Source of the DNA: Enoplosus armatus
Taxonomy: Eukaryota; Chordata; Actinopteri; Centrarchiformes; Enoplosidae
DNA length: 64,000 nucleotides
NCBI RefSeq assembly: GCF_043641665.1
Contig: NC_092192.1
Coordinates: 20,504,978-20,568,977 of the forward strand
Direction of reading: 5' to 3'
The notes under the pieces are model-generated. The model made no database searches. It saw only the letters and a list, made by a program, of their open reading frames with translations, and had not been told where the DNA came from. The position numbers were made by a program, and so were the translations under genes. This document shows, in pieces, positions 26,180 to 39,239 of the stretch; positions within the stretch are counted from its first letter, which is position 1, and the number at the start of each line of letters is the position of its first letter.

Positions 26180-26580
26180 TCTTTACTAGCTCTGCCTCTT
26201 GGGTTTACACTGGCCACACTGCCACTAGCAGACTGAGCATTTTAAAAGCAGAGACTCTGCTGAAGAATGTGCTGCTCGTCAAACAGGCAGAGAAGAGGAG
26301 ATAGCTTTTCTATGGGGGTGGGGTTCATTATGCGGCGCACAGGACACCATTATTAGCCCCATTACACACACTGACAGCCGCACATTCATTCTCCTATACC
26401 TGCTTTTTAAAGCCACCCATAAATAATGAGGGCTGCCGCTAGCCTCGTCTTGGAGGAAGGGAAAAAGGTCATTATAGACCAGGCCTCCATTTGTCAAAAT
26501 TATTTCATAATCTCAGGTCACCAGGAGGGTTTTTGCTTCAGTTAATTGTAGATCGGACCACTGAACATAAATTTCCATTA
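26180..26580. promoter_or_regulatory. Candidate conserved non-coding element
   Basis: This is a strong enhancer-like block with GGTTCATTATGCGGCGC, CCATTATTAGCCCCATTA and CATAAATAATGAGG (26419-26432) in close succession and no repeats. HOX/CDX-like TTTAT/ATAAA words and TAAT cores recur. Conservation is unproved. Confidence 0.4.
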
Positions 26581-26879
26581 GCAATCAATTTGCTACTCTC
26601 TGCAGATTCTGACCCGATAAGCTCTTTGTTGTGACCATCAATGACAGATGTAGACACGTAGAGACACACTGCAGTAGTGTCGGTGGGATATCTAGAAACA
26701 CTGCATGTTGCATTTGTTGAAGTAAAATGACGACAGGCAAAGAAATCCTCTCAACAATTAAGCATTTTACACCTTGCTTTAATTGAATAGATTGTTCCAT
26801 ATAGATTTCTACATTGATGGTCTTCACATGGAAGCTACGTCAGTGTGGATTTGCTGCCACTCCATTGTGATGTAGAGGT

Positions 26880-27150
26880 CACAGTGCCACCCTGGTTAAA
26901 TGTGCTCTGACTGGTAATCGGTGGTGCTGTGCAGTATAATTACCCCAGCCTTTATCAGAATGACCTCTCTGACAAACTTCCCTGGTGGAAGGAGACACCT
27001 GAGAGCCTCCACACTTCCTATCCGCCCTTGTTTTATCGAAAAGGCCCGCCTGAATGGATAATAGAGCCCCTGTTCTCCCAACAGACGGATAATGGAGGGT
27101 GGAGTGGTCCTCTTTGGCAGACTACTGCCTCTTCCCTGCACTAGAGAAAC
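26880..27150. promoter_or_regulatory. Candidate conserved non-coding element
   Basis: TAATCGG and TAATTACC (26937-26944) lie at the start of a repeat-free, GC-balanced block in which GATAA-containing words (TGGATAATAG, CGGATAATGG) recur. The 140-codon minus frame that overlaps has no recognisable domain. Confidence 0.35.
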
Positions 27151-30089
27151 CAATACCAGGCCTATCGGCTGATATATGACACTAATACACAGGCTGACTG
27201 GGGCCCTAAACAGAAAAGAGGGATTGTTCCAACTTTCGACTGGCTGTAGGATCCATGACTCACAGGTACCGCACTGTCTGGCCCCTGAGACCGCTCTAAT
27301 TGCTTTACATCTGTACAAAGGTTTCTTGTAATCGGGCCTTCTGCCTCCATTTGTCTTCCTTTCAGTCTCCTAGTGAAGGCCTTAATTGGTCTTAGTGGGG
27401 CTTTTTTTTCCAGTTAGCTCCCGGGCCTGAGCTAGTAGAAGACTTTACCTTGGGGGGCAGTGGGGTTTGCTGGCTGCTAGTGGTTGGGGAGGTTGCAGAA
27501 GAGAGGAAGTCAATACTTCTTTTACCTTTAACACTTTAATTAATGCTCTTCTGACGAGCAGTTTTCCCCATTGCTTCACATGGGGGGGAGGGGGGAGAAT
27601 CGAGACTTGTACAGCTTTGTTAGAAAATCTCCCATGCAGTCTCCGGTGACCAATCGACATTTGCTGAGAATCGAGTTCTTTTTTTTTGTTGTTGTTGATT
27701 GTTAGTGCACATTTTTCTGCTCGTGTCTCACTGACTGAGAGCTGTTTTGCCTGTAAGTCTATCTAGTTGCTGTCAGGCACATTTCAAAGTAGTGAAGACT
27801 GTAGCCGAAATACTTTGTTTTCCAAATATTACTTGTGCTTTTGTTGTGAGCTTGGGATTGTGCAAAAATAATTGCATAAATAAAAGTATTGTCTTATTCT
27901 GGATGTGAGTGAATTATCAGAGTGCATGTAAATATACTGAATATGTCTGGAAGAAGTCTGTTAGTCCTCAAGCGCCACTATTTGCTTGCTGCTGTAAGCT
28001 GAGGCAGATTCCCAGAGCGAAATGTGACCAACCTCACTTTATCTGACTAGACCCCGCTCACACTAGTCTCATGTACACTGCTCCACAAACCACATTTCAC
28101 ATCTTTAATTTAAGATAACGTGACATGTTCATGCCTCTGTATCTGCATTCCCCTCTTAACACAATACAGTACAGTTTACAACACATCTCTTAAGATATCT
28201 AATCTCTAGAAAATGATGTATTCTACTCGCCTAAACCGTCTTAAAATCTTCAACTTCTGTGTGTGTTGTATAAACACAATTGTTTTTCAATATATATTTT
28301 TGGTAACTTTAATTGTAAATACCTTTATTATCTACCAAAAGAACTGTCTGACATGAGTACAGCTGATATTTCTGCCGTCAATCAGCTGCAGTATTTGGAC
28401 CTCAGAATTCTTTGCACTTTCTTTCCTGCATTTTGCAGCTCTCTGGTATTTAGTTAGTAAAGGATGGAACAAGCTCATGTCAAGAGTGTGGAGCAGGAGC
28501 TCGGTGTTGGGAGCTCTCCTCTGCTGGCCCTGCTCTGATGTGCTCCCTGCATTTCCTGCTGACTGACTGATATGGAGCTCTGCTGCCAGGGCTTAAATAG
28601 CAGCTGTAAGCGTCCAGCTGCTCCCTGCCACGCTCCACTTCTCCCCAGATGGCTCCGAGACGTTCCAGCAGCCCTCTGGAGGAGCGCTCATGAGGAAAGT
28701 GTTATGGAGTGGCTCTCTGAAACACCAGGGAGCATCCCTCACTGCACCACAGCCACCCTCCTCCTTCTTCAACCCCCGGGCCAAACGCCCAAATCAGGGG
28801 AGGGCTGCTTGTGCGGCCTCGTTTGCCAACCAAGGCAGCACAGATGGTGGTGTCCGCAGCATAGGCCAGCATGCAGCGGGGCCTGGGGCGGGGGTAGTGG
28901 TCCTGGAGAGAGCACATGCCATGCCTGGCCTGGGATGCCACTGATGTCCCCCAGGAGGAGCTCTCACTGGCCCTCAGCAGATGACCAGCAGAAGTTTGGC
29001 AACCTCTGCTCTGCTCGGCGATGGTGTGGTGAAATGTTTGTCTTTACCCACATGGGCGTCTTTGATAAGTGGGTTGTTTCAGAGCACTGTCAACCCGAGA
29101 GAGACTGTGTTGGGTGAAAACGAGCGCATTCAAAGTCATTGTAATTTTCCTTGAACACTCGGCGTTAATATATTATGCCAGCTGTAGTGCTCCAGGGCAA
29201 CAGTCTCTTACCTTGGCTGTGTGTTAAAGTGATGAATGGTCCATCAACTTCACACCACTGAAGCAAACCGCAGGGTTCACTTCAACCATGACATTGCCCA
29301 CAGAGATAATATCATGTTTAACATATCCTGCACTCGCACTGTTCTGAAAATATACTTTGTTTAAATGTACCCTGAGGAGAATTTGACCACCAGTGGCACT
29401 GTAGCGCTGTGATTTAATGAATGCAATCTTGCAATTTCCTCCTGACTCCAGAGGACAGTAACAGTTAGTGAAAGTAGTAGTAGTGTGCTAATGTAAATAA
29501 CGCAGATTTCAAAACACTGAGAGAAGCTGTTTGGAAATGTTTTCAACATGAGGACATAAGGATACACACAATCACATTCTGGTGAGAAATACTAGATGTA
29601 AATAAATATTGCGTGTTTACAGTGAAAACACCAATGGGTACATTTGAACTCGAATTGGTGAGAAAAGCCAAAAGAACACATTTTATTTTTCCCTGTTAAA
29701 CCGAATCCGTCACGACCACGTTACACAGTGACTTTGAGTTTCAAAAATAATTTCTCAATCAAAACGTCTCCTACTTGCTTGCAATACAGCAGGTGGGTGA
29801 CAGGTATGACCTGTCGTAAAAAGCAGAGTTTACACCTGTTATAAGATCTCTCTGGGGATTTTTATTATTGCTACTTCGTCACCAGAACATCCAGTTCCAC
29901 CCCTCCCTCTCTCCCTCTCTCCCTCTCTCTCTCCCTCTCTCTCTGAACTTCCTGTTCTTCTCTTCTTCTATCTTGTTTCTCCCTTCTGCACACTCCTTTT
30001 ATTCCCCGGTTGGAGAAAAGCAGAGTATGCCTCAGGGATGGATGCGGGACTGCTATTGCTCCCAGCAGAAGGGTGGGGGGGGGGGTCTT
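27151..30089. other. Intron tile: GC-rich 28.55-29.00 kb, CT repeat at 29.9 kb
   Basis: The window's longest Met-initiated frame (28572-29117, + strand) lies here. It is Cys/Pro/Trp-rich, has no domain, and lacks convincing splice sites, so I do not call it. 28550-28960 is the most GC-rich stretch in this part. A CT-rich microsatellite is listed separately, and an 11-G run lies at 30075-30085. Confidence 0.45.
29898..29944. repeat. (CCCTCT)n-type pyrimidine repeat
   Basis: A degenerate CT/CCCTCT tandem tract of about 47 nt with no purines. Such tracts can form triplex (H-DNA). Confidence 0.9.
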
Positions 30090-30270
30090 GCTCTGCTGAC
30101 CTCACTGTTATCCTTGTCGTGACAGGAAACATACATCATAGTGGGGCCTCTAATGCGAAACACATTCCGCCACAACTTGATCAAAGCCAGGGTGCCTGGA
30201 CAACAAAGTGCCCCGTAATGCCATATTTTGACCATATAATTGGAGAGTAATTACGGCTGACAAAACACTC
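30090..30270. promoter_or_regulatory. Candidate conserved non-coding element
   Basis: A compact block with CATATAATTGG and the perfect palindrome GTAATTAC (30247-30254), no repeats and balanced composition. Strong enhancer-like texture, unaligned. Confidence 0.4.
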
Positions 30271-31679
30271 CAGCGATTTTCTCTCCTTCACTCCCTCCCT
30301 CTCTCTCCTTCCCTGTGTCTGTGGGCTGTAAGAAAGCCCAGAGAGGGGTTGTCATAAACTATGCGGGATATTGTGTGCTGAGTTGGCTTGAAAGCTCTTG
30401 AGTGGAGCTGAGGGTAGGTCAGTTTTTATTGGAGCACGATCGCTTATTCAGAGACATTATAACAACACACAAGGGTAGCAGTAACCAGTGGCCTAGAAAA
30501 ACACCGGTGCACCACACGACAGCTGACCCTCACTCTCTGACAAGACAGTCCAGTCAAGTCGACCGGTCTCCCAAAAAAGCTCTGCGCTCTAGCTCTTTCT
30601 ATTTTAGGCGGATTGAGTCTATTCTCTTGTCCTTGATAGCACAATCTAAGTTATGGTGGTTAGCAGTTAGCAAGCTCCACAGCGCCCTAACCAGTAAGTC
30701 ACAAAGCATAGATGTTTGAGGAGCTGGCCCTGAAATCTCAGCTACAGAACAAGATATAAGATAAGAAACTTGGCAAAGAACACTAGCCAGATATTTTTGC
30801 GAGTGTTGGCAGTGTAGTACACAAGTCAGAAATCATTTCAGCTAAAGAACAGAACTTTTGACAAAGTCATAGATGTGAATTTGATACAGATGTTGGCGTT
30901 TTGCTGTGTTCACATTGCACTGGTTGTCCCAGATTGCTGGGCAAACATTTTTATCCTTTGGTAGTCTTTCGTTCTGAAGTCCACCCCCCTGCTGTGGCAG
31001 TCAATATGAACATAGAGCCTTGGGGCCTGAGCTCTGTGGTTTTCTGCTGTACAGGGATACAAACAGAAAACACATGAAACGCCGCAAAACATTACAGTTT
31101 GACAAAAGTCAGGAAACTCTGCTCTAAACACAGCTCTAAAATCAAACCTCCACTTCACCACTCACAGTTTGACCTAATGTTTGCATACAGTTAACGGTTT
31201 CAAGGAGCAAAACAAGCCATCACGAGTTAAAGCCCTCGACACTACAGTCCTTTTATTGCACTAATCTGTGGCCAGTCTGCCAGGAGATACCCTTCAGTTG
31301 AGCACAAGTTTAGCCACAATTCAATCCGCCTTCCTGTAATAACGTGGTACGATCCGGCCTGTTAACAGGCTGTTTACTACCGAATGAGTAGAATTGAGGA
31401 GTCTGCAAAAACATCAACAAGACTTTGTTACTGCTACAAGTTGAGACATTTTATTTGTCATTTTCTCTACAAAAGATGTGCCAATATGGAACGTGTTCTA
31501 AGCTGGGTGCACTACTCCAGACAGCCTCAGTCCCCTCATCTCTGGTTCAGTCCACACCTGTATCTTTGTCGGGAGCGTAATTCAGCCTTTGAAGGACAGA
31601 AGGGGGTTGGACTAGTTCGAACCGTGACTGTACTGCTGGTATTGTGGGGGGGGGGGGGTGGGGGTGGATGTCAGATGGC
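30271..31679. other. Intron tile: possible old repeat 30.4-31.2 kb
   Basis: 30380-31200 differs in texture from the CNE-like blocks on either side and may be an old mobile element, but no domain or terminal repeat was found. A 14-bp palindrome lies at 31357-31370, and a G-rich run (13 G, T, then more G) at 31646-31664. Confidence 0.35.
31357..31370. repeat. Perfect 14-bp palindrome
   Basis: GCCTGTTAACAGGC is a perfect dyad centred on GTTAAC. It may be a dimeric transcription-factor site or chance. Confidence 0.7.
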
Positions 31680-31870
31680 TGGTCCGTGGATTTCGGCCCG
31701 CTATCGTGCTCTACCACTTAGCATGCTAATTAATCCTAACCAAAGGGCTGCGTCAGTCACCCCATGCTTCGCCAGGGACACTCCCACTGGGCTCATCCTG
31801 CTTTAATTGAGCACGTTTTTCAGAAGCCCGCTGTACCTGGGATTACATTAGATCCCTCTAATTCACCCAG
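31680..31870. promoter_or_regulatory. Candidate conserved non-coding element
   Basis: GCTAATTAATCC at 31725-31736 combines a TAATTA core with a K50-type TAATCC half. It sits in repeat-free, GC-balanced sequence directly after a G run. Confidence 0.4.
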
Positions 31871-33539
31871 CCTGCCACCGGCGTGGGCAAAGTGAACAAG
31901 AGGGGGAGGGAGTGAGATGAGACGCAGAGCTGGGAAATGTATAAATAAACCAAACAAACAAACAAAAAAACAGACTGAGTGTTTATTAACACCCCTGGGA
32001 TGAAAAAGGAGGTGAGTGCAGGAAATCATTAGCGCAGGAGAGTCAAACTAGGCTCGTTTGATCTCGCTGATGGAGGAGCAAATGTAATTTAGCGCACTGC
32101 GAGTAATTTGTTTTAGCAGTTAGCATGGGTTCCTTTTAATTTCATTTTGCCTTGCATCAGTCTTTCAAATTAAATATTTTTATTTTGTACAAAGCGGATC
32201 TTTGTGAGCCTCGCAGCTCAAAGACCAGCCCTCAACAACCACTAATGTTTATTCATCTTCGCTTGTTTGCATGTGCAGTAGACAGAATCTTGACAGGAGT
32301 GTGCCGTGTCGGCTTTTATTTGAGTACTTTCTGTATAATGAGGCAACTCAGATGTACACTGCGACAGCTAGCAAATCATAGTAGGAGAATAACAAAGTGT
32401 TTTTGTCACTGCAGCTCTAATTAATTGGAAGACGGTGCTGAAGTGGCTGCATCTGTTTCGGTGTCTCACCTTATGTCCTCTGTCTTCTGAAAGTTGTTGA
32501 CTGTGCAATCTGTTTATGAAATCAAGACACCATTTTCAAACCCTACACAAGTACAAATATAATATGTAAACTAAACAACCTGTCAACTGACTGTGGGGTG
32601 TGGCCTCTCCCAGGGCTGATTTACAGATATAATTTTCATGTTTAATTCAGTGAGGAGCATTGTGTGGTCGACCCTGTGGATCTGTGGGACGGCGTGTAGT
32701 ATAAGAGCAAAAGGGGGCAGTTTATCTCAACCTGGCAGGGTGCTTCCACTTAATTACTGCTCCCACCCATGACACAGAGGAGGCCTTCTCCTGCATCAGG
32801 GCCAGCTAGTCTCAGCTCTGGTGAGTGGGGAAGAGAGAGGAGTCTTATCAGCTGGAGATGCCTGGGACATTGTCGCTCTCGATCACCTTATCAGGCCTCT
32901 GTTCACACGGTGTGGAGCCTGAGCACCTGCTCTTGCTGGCAGCAGATATGTGAGATGCCCTCCCTGGTAACAGAGAATCAGAGACACGAACAGGGTGGAT
33001 CGTCTTGACGATGAGTTGCGGAAACACGGGCAGCCAGTTTGGATGCATGGGAAGCGTTTCCTCAGACTCCTGGCGTTCTGATACCATATGCAGAGTTATT
33101 TTGAAGATGGATCAGAACTTGCTCCCGGACAATTCCTTTGAAATGTTGCATTTCTTTCAGGATGTATTACTATGTATACAAATCATACAATCAAGTCTTC
33201 TATGTAGATCTTTTGTATTTATTGGAAATTAACAAAGAATTAAGTAAAACCACGGTCTTCAGATAGGTACACATTTTGCAAGATTTCAGACTTTTCCAAA
33301 GAGATGCATTTCTAGCCGCCATTACAGACTGATAAACAGCGTGTGCTCTAATGTGAGGGAACTCTGTGTATCTCAGCTGTGTCACTGGCAGAGCCTGCAG
33401 GGGTTGTTAGCATTGACAGCGCCGGTCTTTATGTATGAGACTTCCAGGCAGATTGTTGGCAGAGCTGGGCAGTTTCTCTCAGATGGGTGTCAGCTGGCTG
33501 CAAGCCTCACAGCCTTCTCCTCCTCCACCTTGGTCTCCT
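31871..33539. other. Intron tile: unique sequence, no gene seen
   Basis: No exon or mobile element is recognised. Short frames around 32769-33087 on both strands are overlapping shadows without domains. Confidence 0.45.
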
Positions 33540-33770
33540 TCCCATCATGGCAGACCCAGAGAAAGAGCTTTATGGAGCCCGATAATGATACGTGGCAAAT
33601 GTGGAGCAGTGGGGTGATTGTTAACGGCGGCAGCTGCGCAGATAGCCTGGATGATGGAAAATCAGTGGGACCTCATTTTGGTTTGCCAGTATGAATATTA
33701 ATGGCTCGTTTCCAGGCCATGGCTAATGATGAGGAAAATTCCCTAATAAAAACTTGATGTGATGGGCAAC
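33540..33770. promoter_or_regulatory. Candidate conserved non-coding element
   Basis: The repeat-free block includes CCCGATAATGATACG, GGTGATTGTTAACGG and GAATATTAATGGC words. Texture is enhancer-like; no alignment is available. Confidence 0.35.
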
Positions 33771-34179
33771 GACCCACGGGGTCACTGGAGACAGTCAAAG
33801 TTAATAGTGTGCCATCAGGTGTGAGGAGTTAAGTGATTAGAGGCACAGAACCTAATCCTGATGTTTTTCTCCCCCCTCAGCCTTGAGTCAGTGTGGAGGG
33901 AGGGAGGGCCGGAGGTGGGAGGGGAGGGGAGCAGAAGAGGTTTATATCTCTTGACAACAGAGGGTTGCAGTCTGTTGTTAAGCATACATCCAAGCACATG
34001 CAAGCCTTGTCTGTTACAGGTAATACTAGAGGTGGCAGACAGAGATTGTTGTCTATATAATTGCTCCATTGTGCCTAATATTATCACATTTCACAAGGGA
34101 TTGGTGTCATCTGAAAATGTTTTAAGTGCTGATAGGATACAATATAAAGTACAGAGGTTTCAGTGCCAATATTAAATGG

Positions 34180-34390
34180 GTTATAAATATAATTTAAGTT
34201 GGACCATTGGCTTTATGATACAAACTAGCTTACCGTTTGCAAGTTACTTCATCAGCTAACGTTATGAACCAACACCAGATCCATGCCGTATAGCTTAGAT
34301 ACTGCCAGCTGGCTAACCTTAACTTAGGTTACAGTTGGTAAAACAATTAGTGGCTAGTAGAAAGCAATCATTAGTTATACACCTTTGCTA
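34180..34390 (-). mobile_element. Interspersed repeat, copy 2 (inverted relative to copy 1)
   Basis: This is the reverse complement of 19478-19680, with shared blocks in the same order (CCATTGG, CAGCTAACGTTATGAACC, CCAGATCCATGCC, TAGGTTACAG, GGCTAGTAGAAAG). Similarity fades on both sides, which sets the approximate limits. Several indels between copies show age. Confidence 0.8.
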
Positions 34391-36889
34391 TTTATTGTTG
34401 GCTAAAATCAACAGGATGGAATATGAACTTGTCTTTTTTTGATTCAGTAAAAGAAGCCACTCTTGTCCAAAGTCTAAATTGATTGATGTTACTCAGAAAT
34501 TGATGAAAGAATAACCAAATAAGAGTATGAATCTGAGCAAGCATTCAGTGCCAGCTTTTGGTATTTTGTATTTTGGACAGTTTTAGACCAAAAACTATTG
34601 AGGTTCAAAAGCCAATCGTATATTTCATTGCTTCCAACAAGTTAGCGTCTCAGGGGTGAGAAGAGGGCAAATATGCCTGTTCAATTCTGCACAGGAAATT
34701 CAGCTTCTTTAGGAGCGCTCCACAAATAGTCTAAAATTGATGTTTATGTGTGTGGCCAGATTGCCGTAATGAAGATGCCAAATCACATCATTGTTGATGT
34801 GTAGCATGTGGTGTACTTACAATACACACCAAGTGGACTCATCTCAGAGGAGTCACCATAGCTGCGCAAACAATGCAATTTGATGTATGTAATTATCTCA
34901 AAATCCTTCTATTAATCTTTGATTAATCCAGCATCTGCTTTGCGCCTCAGTCCCCTGTTGGCTTATGGAAACAGAGTTGGGGTGAGGCAAGGAGTGCATC
35001 GGTGGGTGTTTGTGTATGCGCCCACACTTGCTGCAGCTGTTTTTCTTATATCTTTTCTTTTCTATCAGATAACAAGTAAACGCTTCCCACCCCCAGGTGC
35101 CTGTAGCTGGGAGAACCGTGTTGAGATGTTCTAGAAGGAGAGATACTGAACTTGGTGCTTGTGTAACAAATGGATTTTTAAGAAAGCAAAGTGCTGCACC
35201 TCTCTGTTCCTTCCTTCCTACCCTGGTCCTTGTCAGGTGTGTGTGTGTTGGGTGGGTGGATGGGACTGATCAACAGAGAGGTTTACCCTGCGGCAACATC
35301 TGTTTCTGCCAAGCATCACTTCAGTAGTATGCTGCCATATCTCCGGTTGAGTTGAATGTCCTGCCTTCCTCCACACTTAAACAGAAAGCAACATATACAC
35401 ATACACCACTCGTATTCCTTCTGAACACAGCTTTTCATCCCAGGCATCCAGAAGTGTCTGTGGATCTCGTTCACTTCTCTGCTCACACCTCAGTAAGCCC
35501 TGTCAAAGTGTCCCTTTGCAGACAGAGCAGCGCCAACTCTCTGATTATTGGTGCTATTAGAATGTAAATCATTAGATATTTAACAATATGAAATTAATAA
35601 TTTAGAAGAGTCAAAATTCTCTCAAATATTCATTCAGTAAGTTTGGGGACACTCCTAAAACCTAAAAAGAATGTACTTTTTGTAGAGTACTGAAACCAGA
35701 GGTCACAGACTATAAAGTTCTTATTATTTTATGCAAGGCTTCACTTTTCTGCCGTTCTCCCCCATCGTCCCTTTTTTAGCTCCGCTGTCCCAGTGACTGG
35801 AATCCAGAGTTTGTGGTCAAATTGAATATCTTCTGGATAAAGTTTTACATTTGAAGGGAAATTGCATTCAGATGTTGGCCTGCTGCATTTGGCCAGTGCT
35901 GCACATGTGGATCAGACCTGGTTATATTAGTCCAGACAGAAGTCTGGTCCTCCCTGACAAAACATTCTTGGCTGCTGAAAGAGGCATTTGCCTTCCGTGA
36001 CTATATAGAGTGTCTCAAACACTCCAGTTGTGCTGTTTTCTTTGCTTTGTGATTTTTTTTTTTTTTTTTTTGAGGTCTTGTCTTTCCTACCATACTTTCA
36101 TATGACAGTTCGACATCAAGCAGATGCTGTGGAAATTAGATGCTCGATGTCATCACCACAGAACCCTGCTTATTTTAATGATGTGTCCCAGTCAGTAATG
36201 TCATGTTCAATTTCCTTCCACTCACTGAACTTTTAGGTGTATTTACTAAACTGTCTTTTATGGATACCTTTTATGAAATGTGTGTCTGCTGGGCTTATTT
36301 CTAAAGTAAAGTAATCCCAGAGTTTATCTGAGGTTCACTCCAGCATGCAGTCGCTTGAGCACAGTGTATGTTTGGGCATGTGTGTGTTATGAGTGTGAAA
36401 TAGTCTGTAGTGTAGTAGCGGTTAACACTGGCTAAGGAAAAGGGGCTTTTAAACAGAAGGTATATCCAGGGCATCATTAATAACATAAGTCACAGCAGGT
36501 GACAGAGCTGCATGAAGCCAGCAGTTGAGCATAGCCGTCATGTCAGTGTTTTCTGGTACAGTTCATTGAACTGGACATCTGCATCTTCCTGACTGGAGAT
36601 GCTCATGTTGCCGACCTTAAGATTATTCCCATTTAGTCGAAAGTCAGTTTCATTTTTTTGGATTCTGTGTTATAAGAAACTCATTGGTGAGCGTATTGTG
36701 AAGGGGCCTGCTGCTCCAGCTTTGTGTGCCAAAGCAGGTGCTGTGTAGCAAACCCTGAGCTCATCAGTCTCCTCCTGCCCGGCTCTATTTGTTGTTCCTC
36801 AATTCACAGCGGCGGGACTGGCAGACTGTGTAATGTGTGGGTGAGAAAGAGAGAGGGACACGGGAGGTGTGAGTGGGAGATTTGAGAAT
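34391..36889. other. Intron tile: AT-rich, T19 run at 36.05 kb
   Basis: No gene is seen. A run of 19 T lies at 36053-36071. The rest is unique AT-rich intron with short non-coding frames. Confidence 0.5.
36053..36071. repeat. T19 homopolymer
   Basis: A run of 19 T on the + strand. No retroposed gene body was recognised upstream or downstream of it. Confidence 0.95.
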
Positions 36890-37230
36890 AAGAATGGCAC
36901 AGATCCCCATTTCGCCATCCTGGTCTTCGTCTATTCCCCATGAATAATGTGGCACAGCCTCTACCCAGTGGTAGGCCAGGCATGCAGCCATATCAAGCTG
37001 CGGTGGAGTGTGAGGCGTCCAGCTTGGCGAGTCTGGGCTCAGCCATATTCTAGCCCCACAACCCCCCAATCCCTCCATCCCCAACCTGCAGAGAGGAGCA
37101 CTGGGCTCCAAGATGGCAATCAAGGCTTGATTTGCCAACACATTTCCAATGATTAAAATGTAATTAGCACAAGCGAGCACCTCCTCCCCAGCTAATTTCC
37201 ACGCACGCTGTGACAGGCAGGCGGTCGGCG
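36890..37230. promoter_or_regulatory. Candidate conserved non-coding element
   Basis: The block has CCATGAATAATGTGG near 36938 and CAATGATTAAAATG followed by GTAATTAGC at 37160-37168, within otherwise GC-balanced sequence. The overlapping 169-codon minus frame has no domain and is best read as a by-product of this composition. Confidence 0.4.
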
Positions 37231-37549
37231 GCACCCAGGCCCCAGCAGCAGATGGAGGAAGATGCAGCGGGAGGGGAGAAAACCATTTTGCCATGTGACT
37301 GTTTGCATCAGAAAACCATCAGGACGCGCAGCTATATCAGGAAGGAGCTGTTAGGAGGAGGGAACGAGGAGCACTTGACGACAGCACATCCAATTGGCAC
37401 TGTCAGAGCTGACCCTGGCAATGGCTGCCCTCCTTCATGCTGTCTTTCCAGCTCCCAGGCATGCAGGCAGGTTGGCTTCTTCACTGGGCTTTAACCCCTT
37501 CAGCCATCCTGCAGGATAACCTGGCTCAGGCTGATAAACAGACACCATC

Positions 37550-37760
37550 CTCTGTGCAAGGGGGCGCTTTAATAAGGCCCATACCAACCATAATTAATTC
37601 TAAGTTCATGGCTAGCAACCAGCATAACCTGAGGCTAATGTCACTCATGGGGCCGACAACACGCATCCATCACAGCGCCAGACTTAAGAAGATGCCATTC
37701 AAGAAAATATTAGATTGGAGACAAGTTGTATAACCGGAGACGGCAGATATGAAATTATAA
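37550..37760. promoter_or_regulatory. Candidate conserved non-coding element
   Basis: CTTTAATAAGG and TAATTAATTC (37591-37600) head a repeat-free block with several TAAT/ATTA cores. Enhancer-like texture only. Confidence 0.35.
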
Positions 37761-39239
37761 TAAGCCTGTTAAACACACTCATTAACACATATCATTTTTT
37801 TCCTTTGTGGACCACTAGATTTCCAGGAAGTTATGTTGGAAAAGGGAACATGGCATACTTTCTAAGCACGCATCCTTGTGTGATGTGGTTACCTCTTCAG
37901 TACAGACATTTTTCTGCGGGTAGTTCAGGCAGGAGACTTTGGTGAGCCCTGCTGCTGCGGACGATAGCATAGCTGCATCATTTAGCATTCAGCCCATGGC
38001 TCCTTATGTTCCCCTTGTATTGGACCAGTATTACTCTCAGCTGGAGAGGATTTAGGACAAGAATAATTGACTCCTACTTTCAGACCAATATAAACAAAAG
38101 GCTCGATGCTTGGACAGCGCGTAGGGAAATTTGTAAGAGCACTCAGCCAAAAGAGAGGCCCGGGTGAGAGCAGAGGGGCAATCAGAAGTGCTCCGGATAC
38201 AAGCCAACATCAACAGCTCTTAGAGCTGAAGCTAATGTTTGACATTCCTGTGTTACTTAAACTTAACACTAGGGTCTAGCTGTACAGTATAATGCCGGCC
38301 CTGTGTAAATAGCAGTGGGCCTGGGTAGATCACTTTTCTTTGTCAGCCCCCTCCTTGGACTAATGGTTTCCTTATTGTACATGACTGTTGCTTTAAGTAA
38401 GACCCATTTCCTACCTCAGCCTGTCAGTGATCTAACGCCACTGATCTCAATAGCACCATTGTGATTGTGTTTTTTTTTTTCTTTCCTCAGCACAATATAT
38501 TCATTTTTGCCAGTCATTTTAAACCTCTGACATAAGTCTTTTCATTAGACATGGCCTCTCAGGATTTGTATAAAGTGTTTTTGACATTACAGCTAACCAT
38601 ACCTCTGCTCATTTATTCTCACTCGCCCGTCAGTAGCAATAACTGAATGTTTGAGCTCATGCTTACCTCCTAAAACAATACCATACCTCAGTTATTAATG
38701 ATGAGGTCTACCAATCATTCACGACGTTTCCATCTGCCGAGTGCAAAGCCGAGACTTTCTAGCTTTCCGTCTCTGTTTCTAATGTAGGAGTCAGTGAGTA
38801 GAAATACAAGGAGGGAAAAATTCCAGATATGCAGGGATTCTTCTCCCCCGCCTCAGGTTGCTTTATGCATGAGGCAACGCATTAGTTCACTATGATCACT
38901 TATCAATGAGTGACAGCTCTGGCTTGTTTGTACGCCTGAGATGTGTGTTTTTTTTTTATCTTTTAGAGATATCAGTATTTGTTACTTTTTGCTCTGTACT
39001 TAAGCAGCGAGTTCGAGGGAGCTTTTGGCGTCTGCACTGTAAGGACGATCAAATTGCCTGCCCTTGCCTGTCAGGCCTGATCTCAGGATTTTTTACTTTG
39101 CTCATTATAAAGGTATTTCCATTTTATTAAGTTTCCCCTTTTTTCCACCCTTTGTCGCTCTGGGAAATTTGCATACCTCTATTCCTAGGGAAAAAAAAAT
39201 AATGACAGCAATTTCTTTTCTTTTCTCTCCCCCACTAGC
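37761..39239. other. Intron tile: unique, no gene seen
   Basis: Unique intron with short T runs (near 38470 and 38950). No supported gene or element. Confidence 0.5.

Noticed and set aside
26896..27318. 140-codon minus-strand frame
   Set aside because: No recognisable domain; it overlaps open frames on the other strand in balanced-composition sequence.
28572..29117. Longest Met-initiated frame, 181 codons, + strand
   Set aside because: Peptide is rich in Cys, Pro and Trp with no domain. Two other frames are also open over the same GC-rich stretch, which points to composition, not coding. No convincing splice sites bound it.
36405..36435. Second SINE-like head (TAGTGTAGTAGCGGTTAACACTG)
   Set aside because: It resembles a tRNA A-box region, but no B box or SINE body follows.
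36785..37294. 169-codon minus-strand frame
   Set aside because: It overlaps a CNE-like block, has no domain or homology that I recognise, and lacks splice context.
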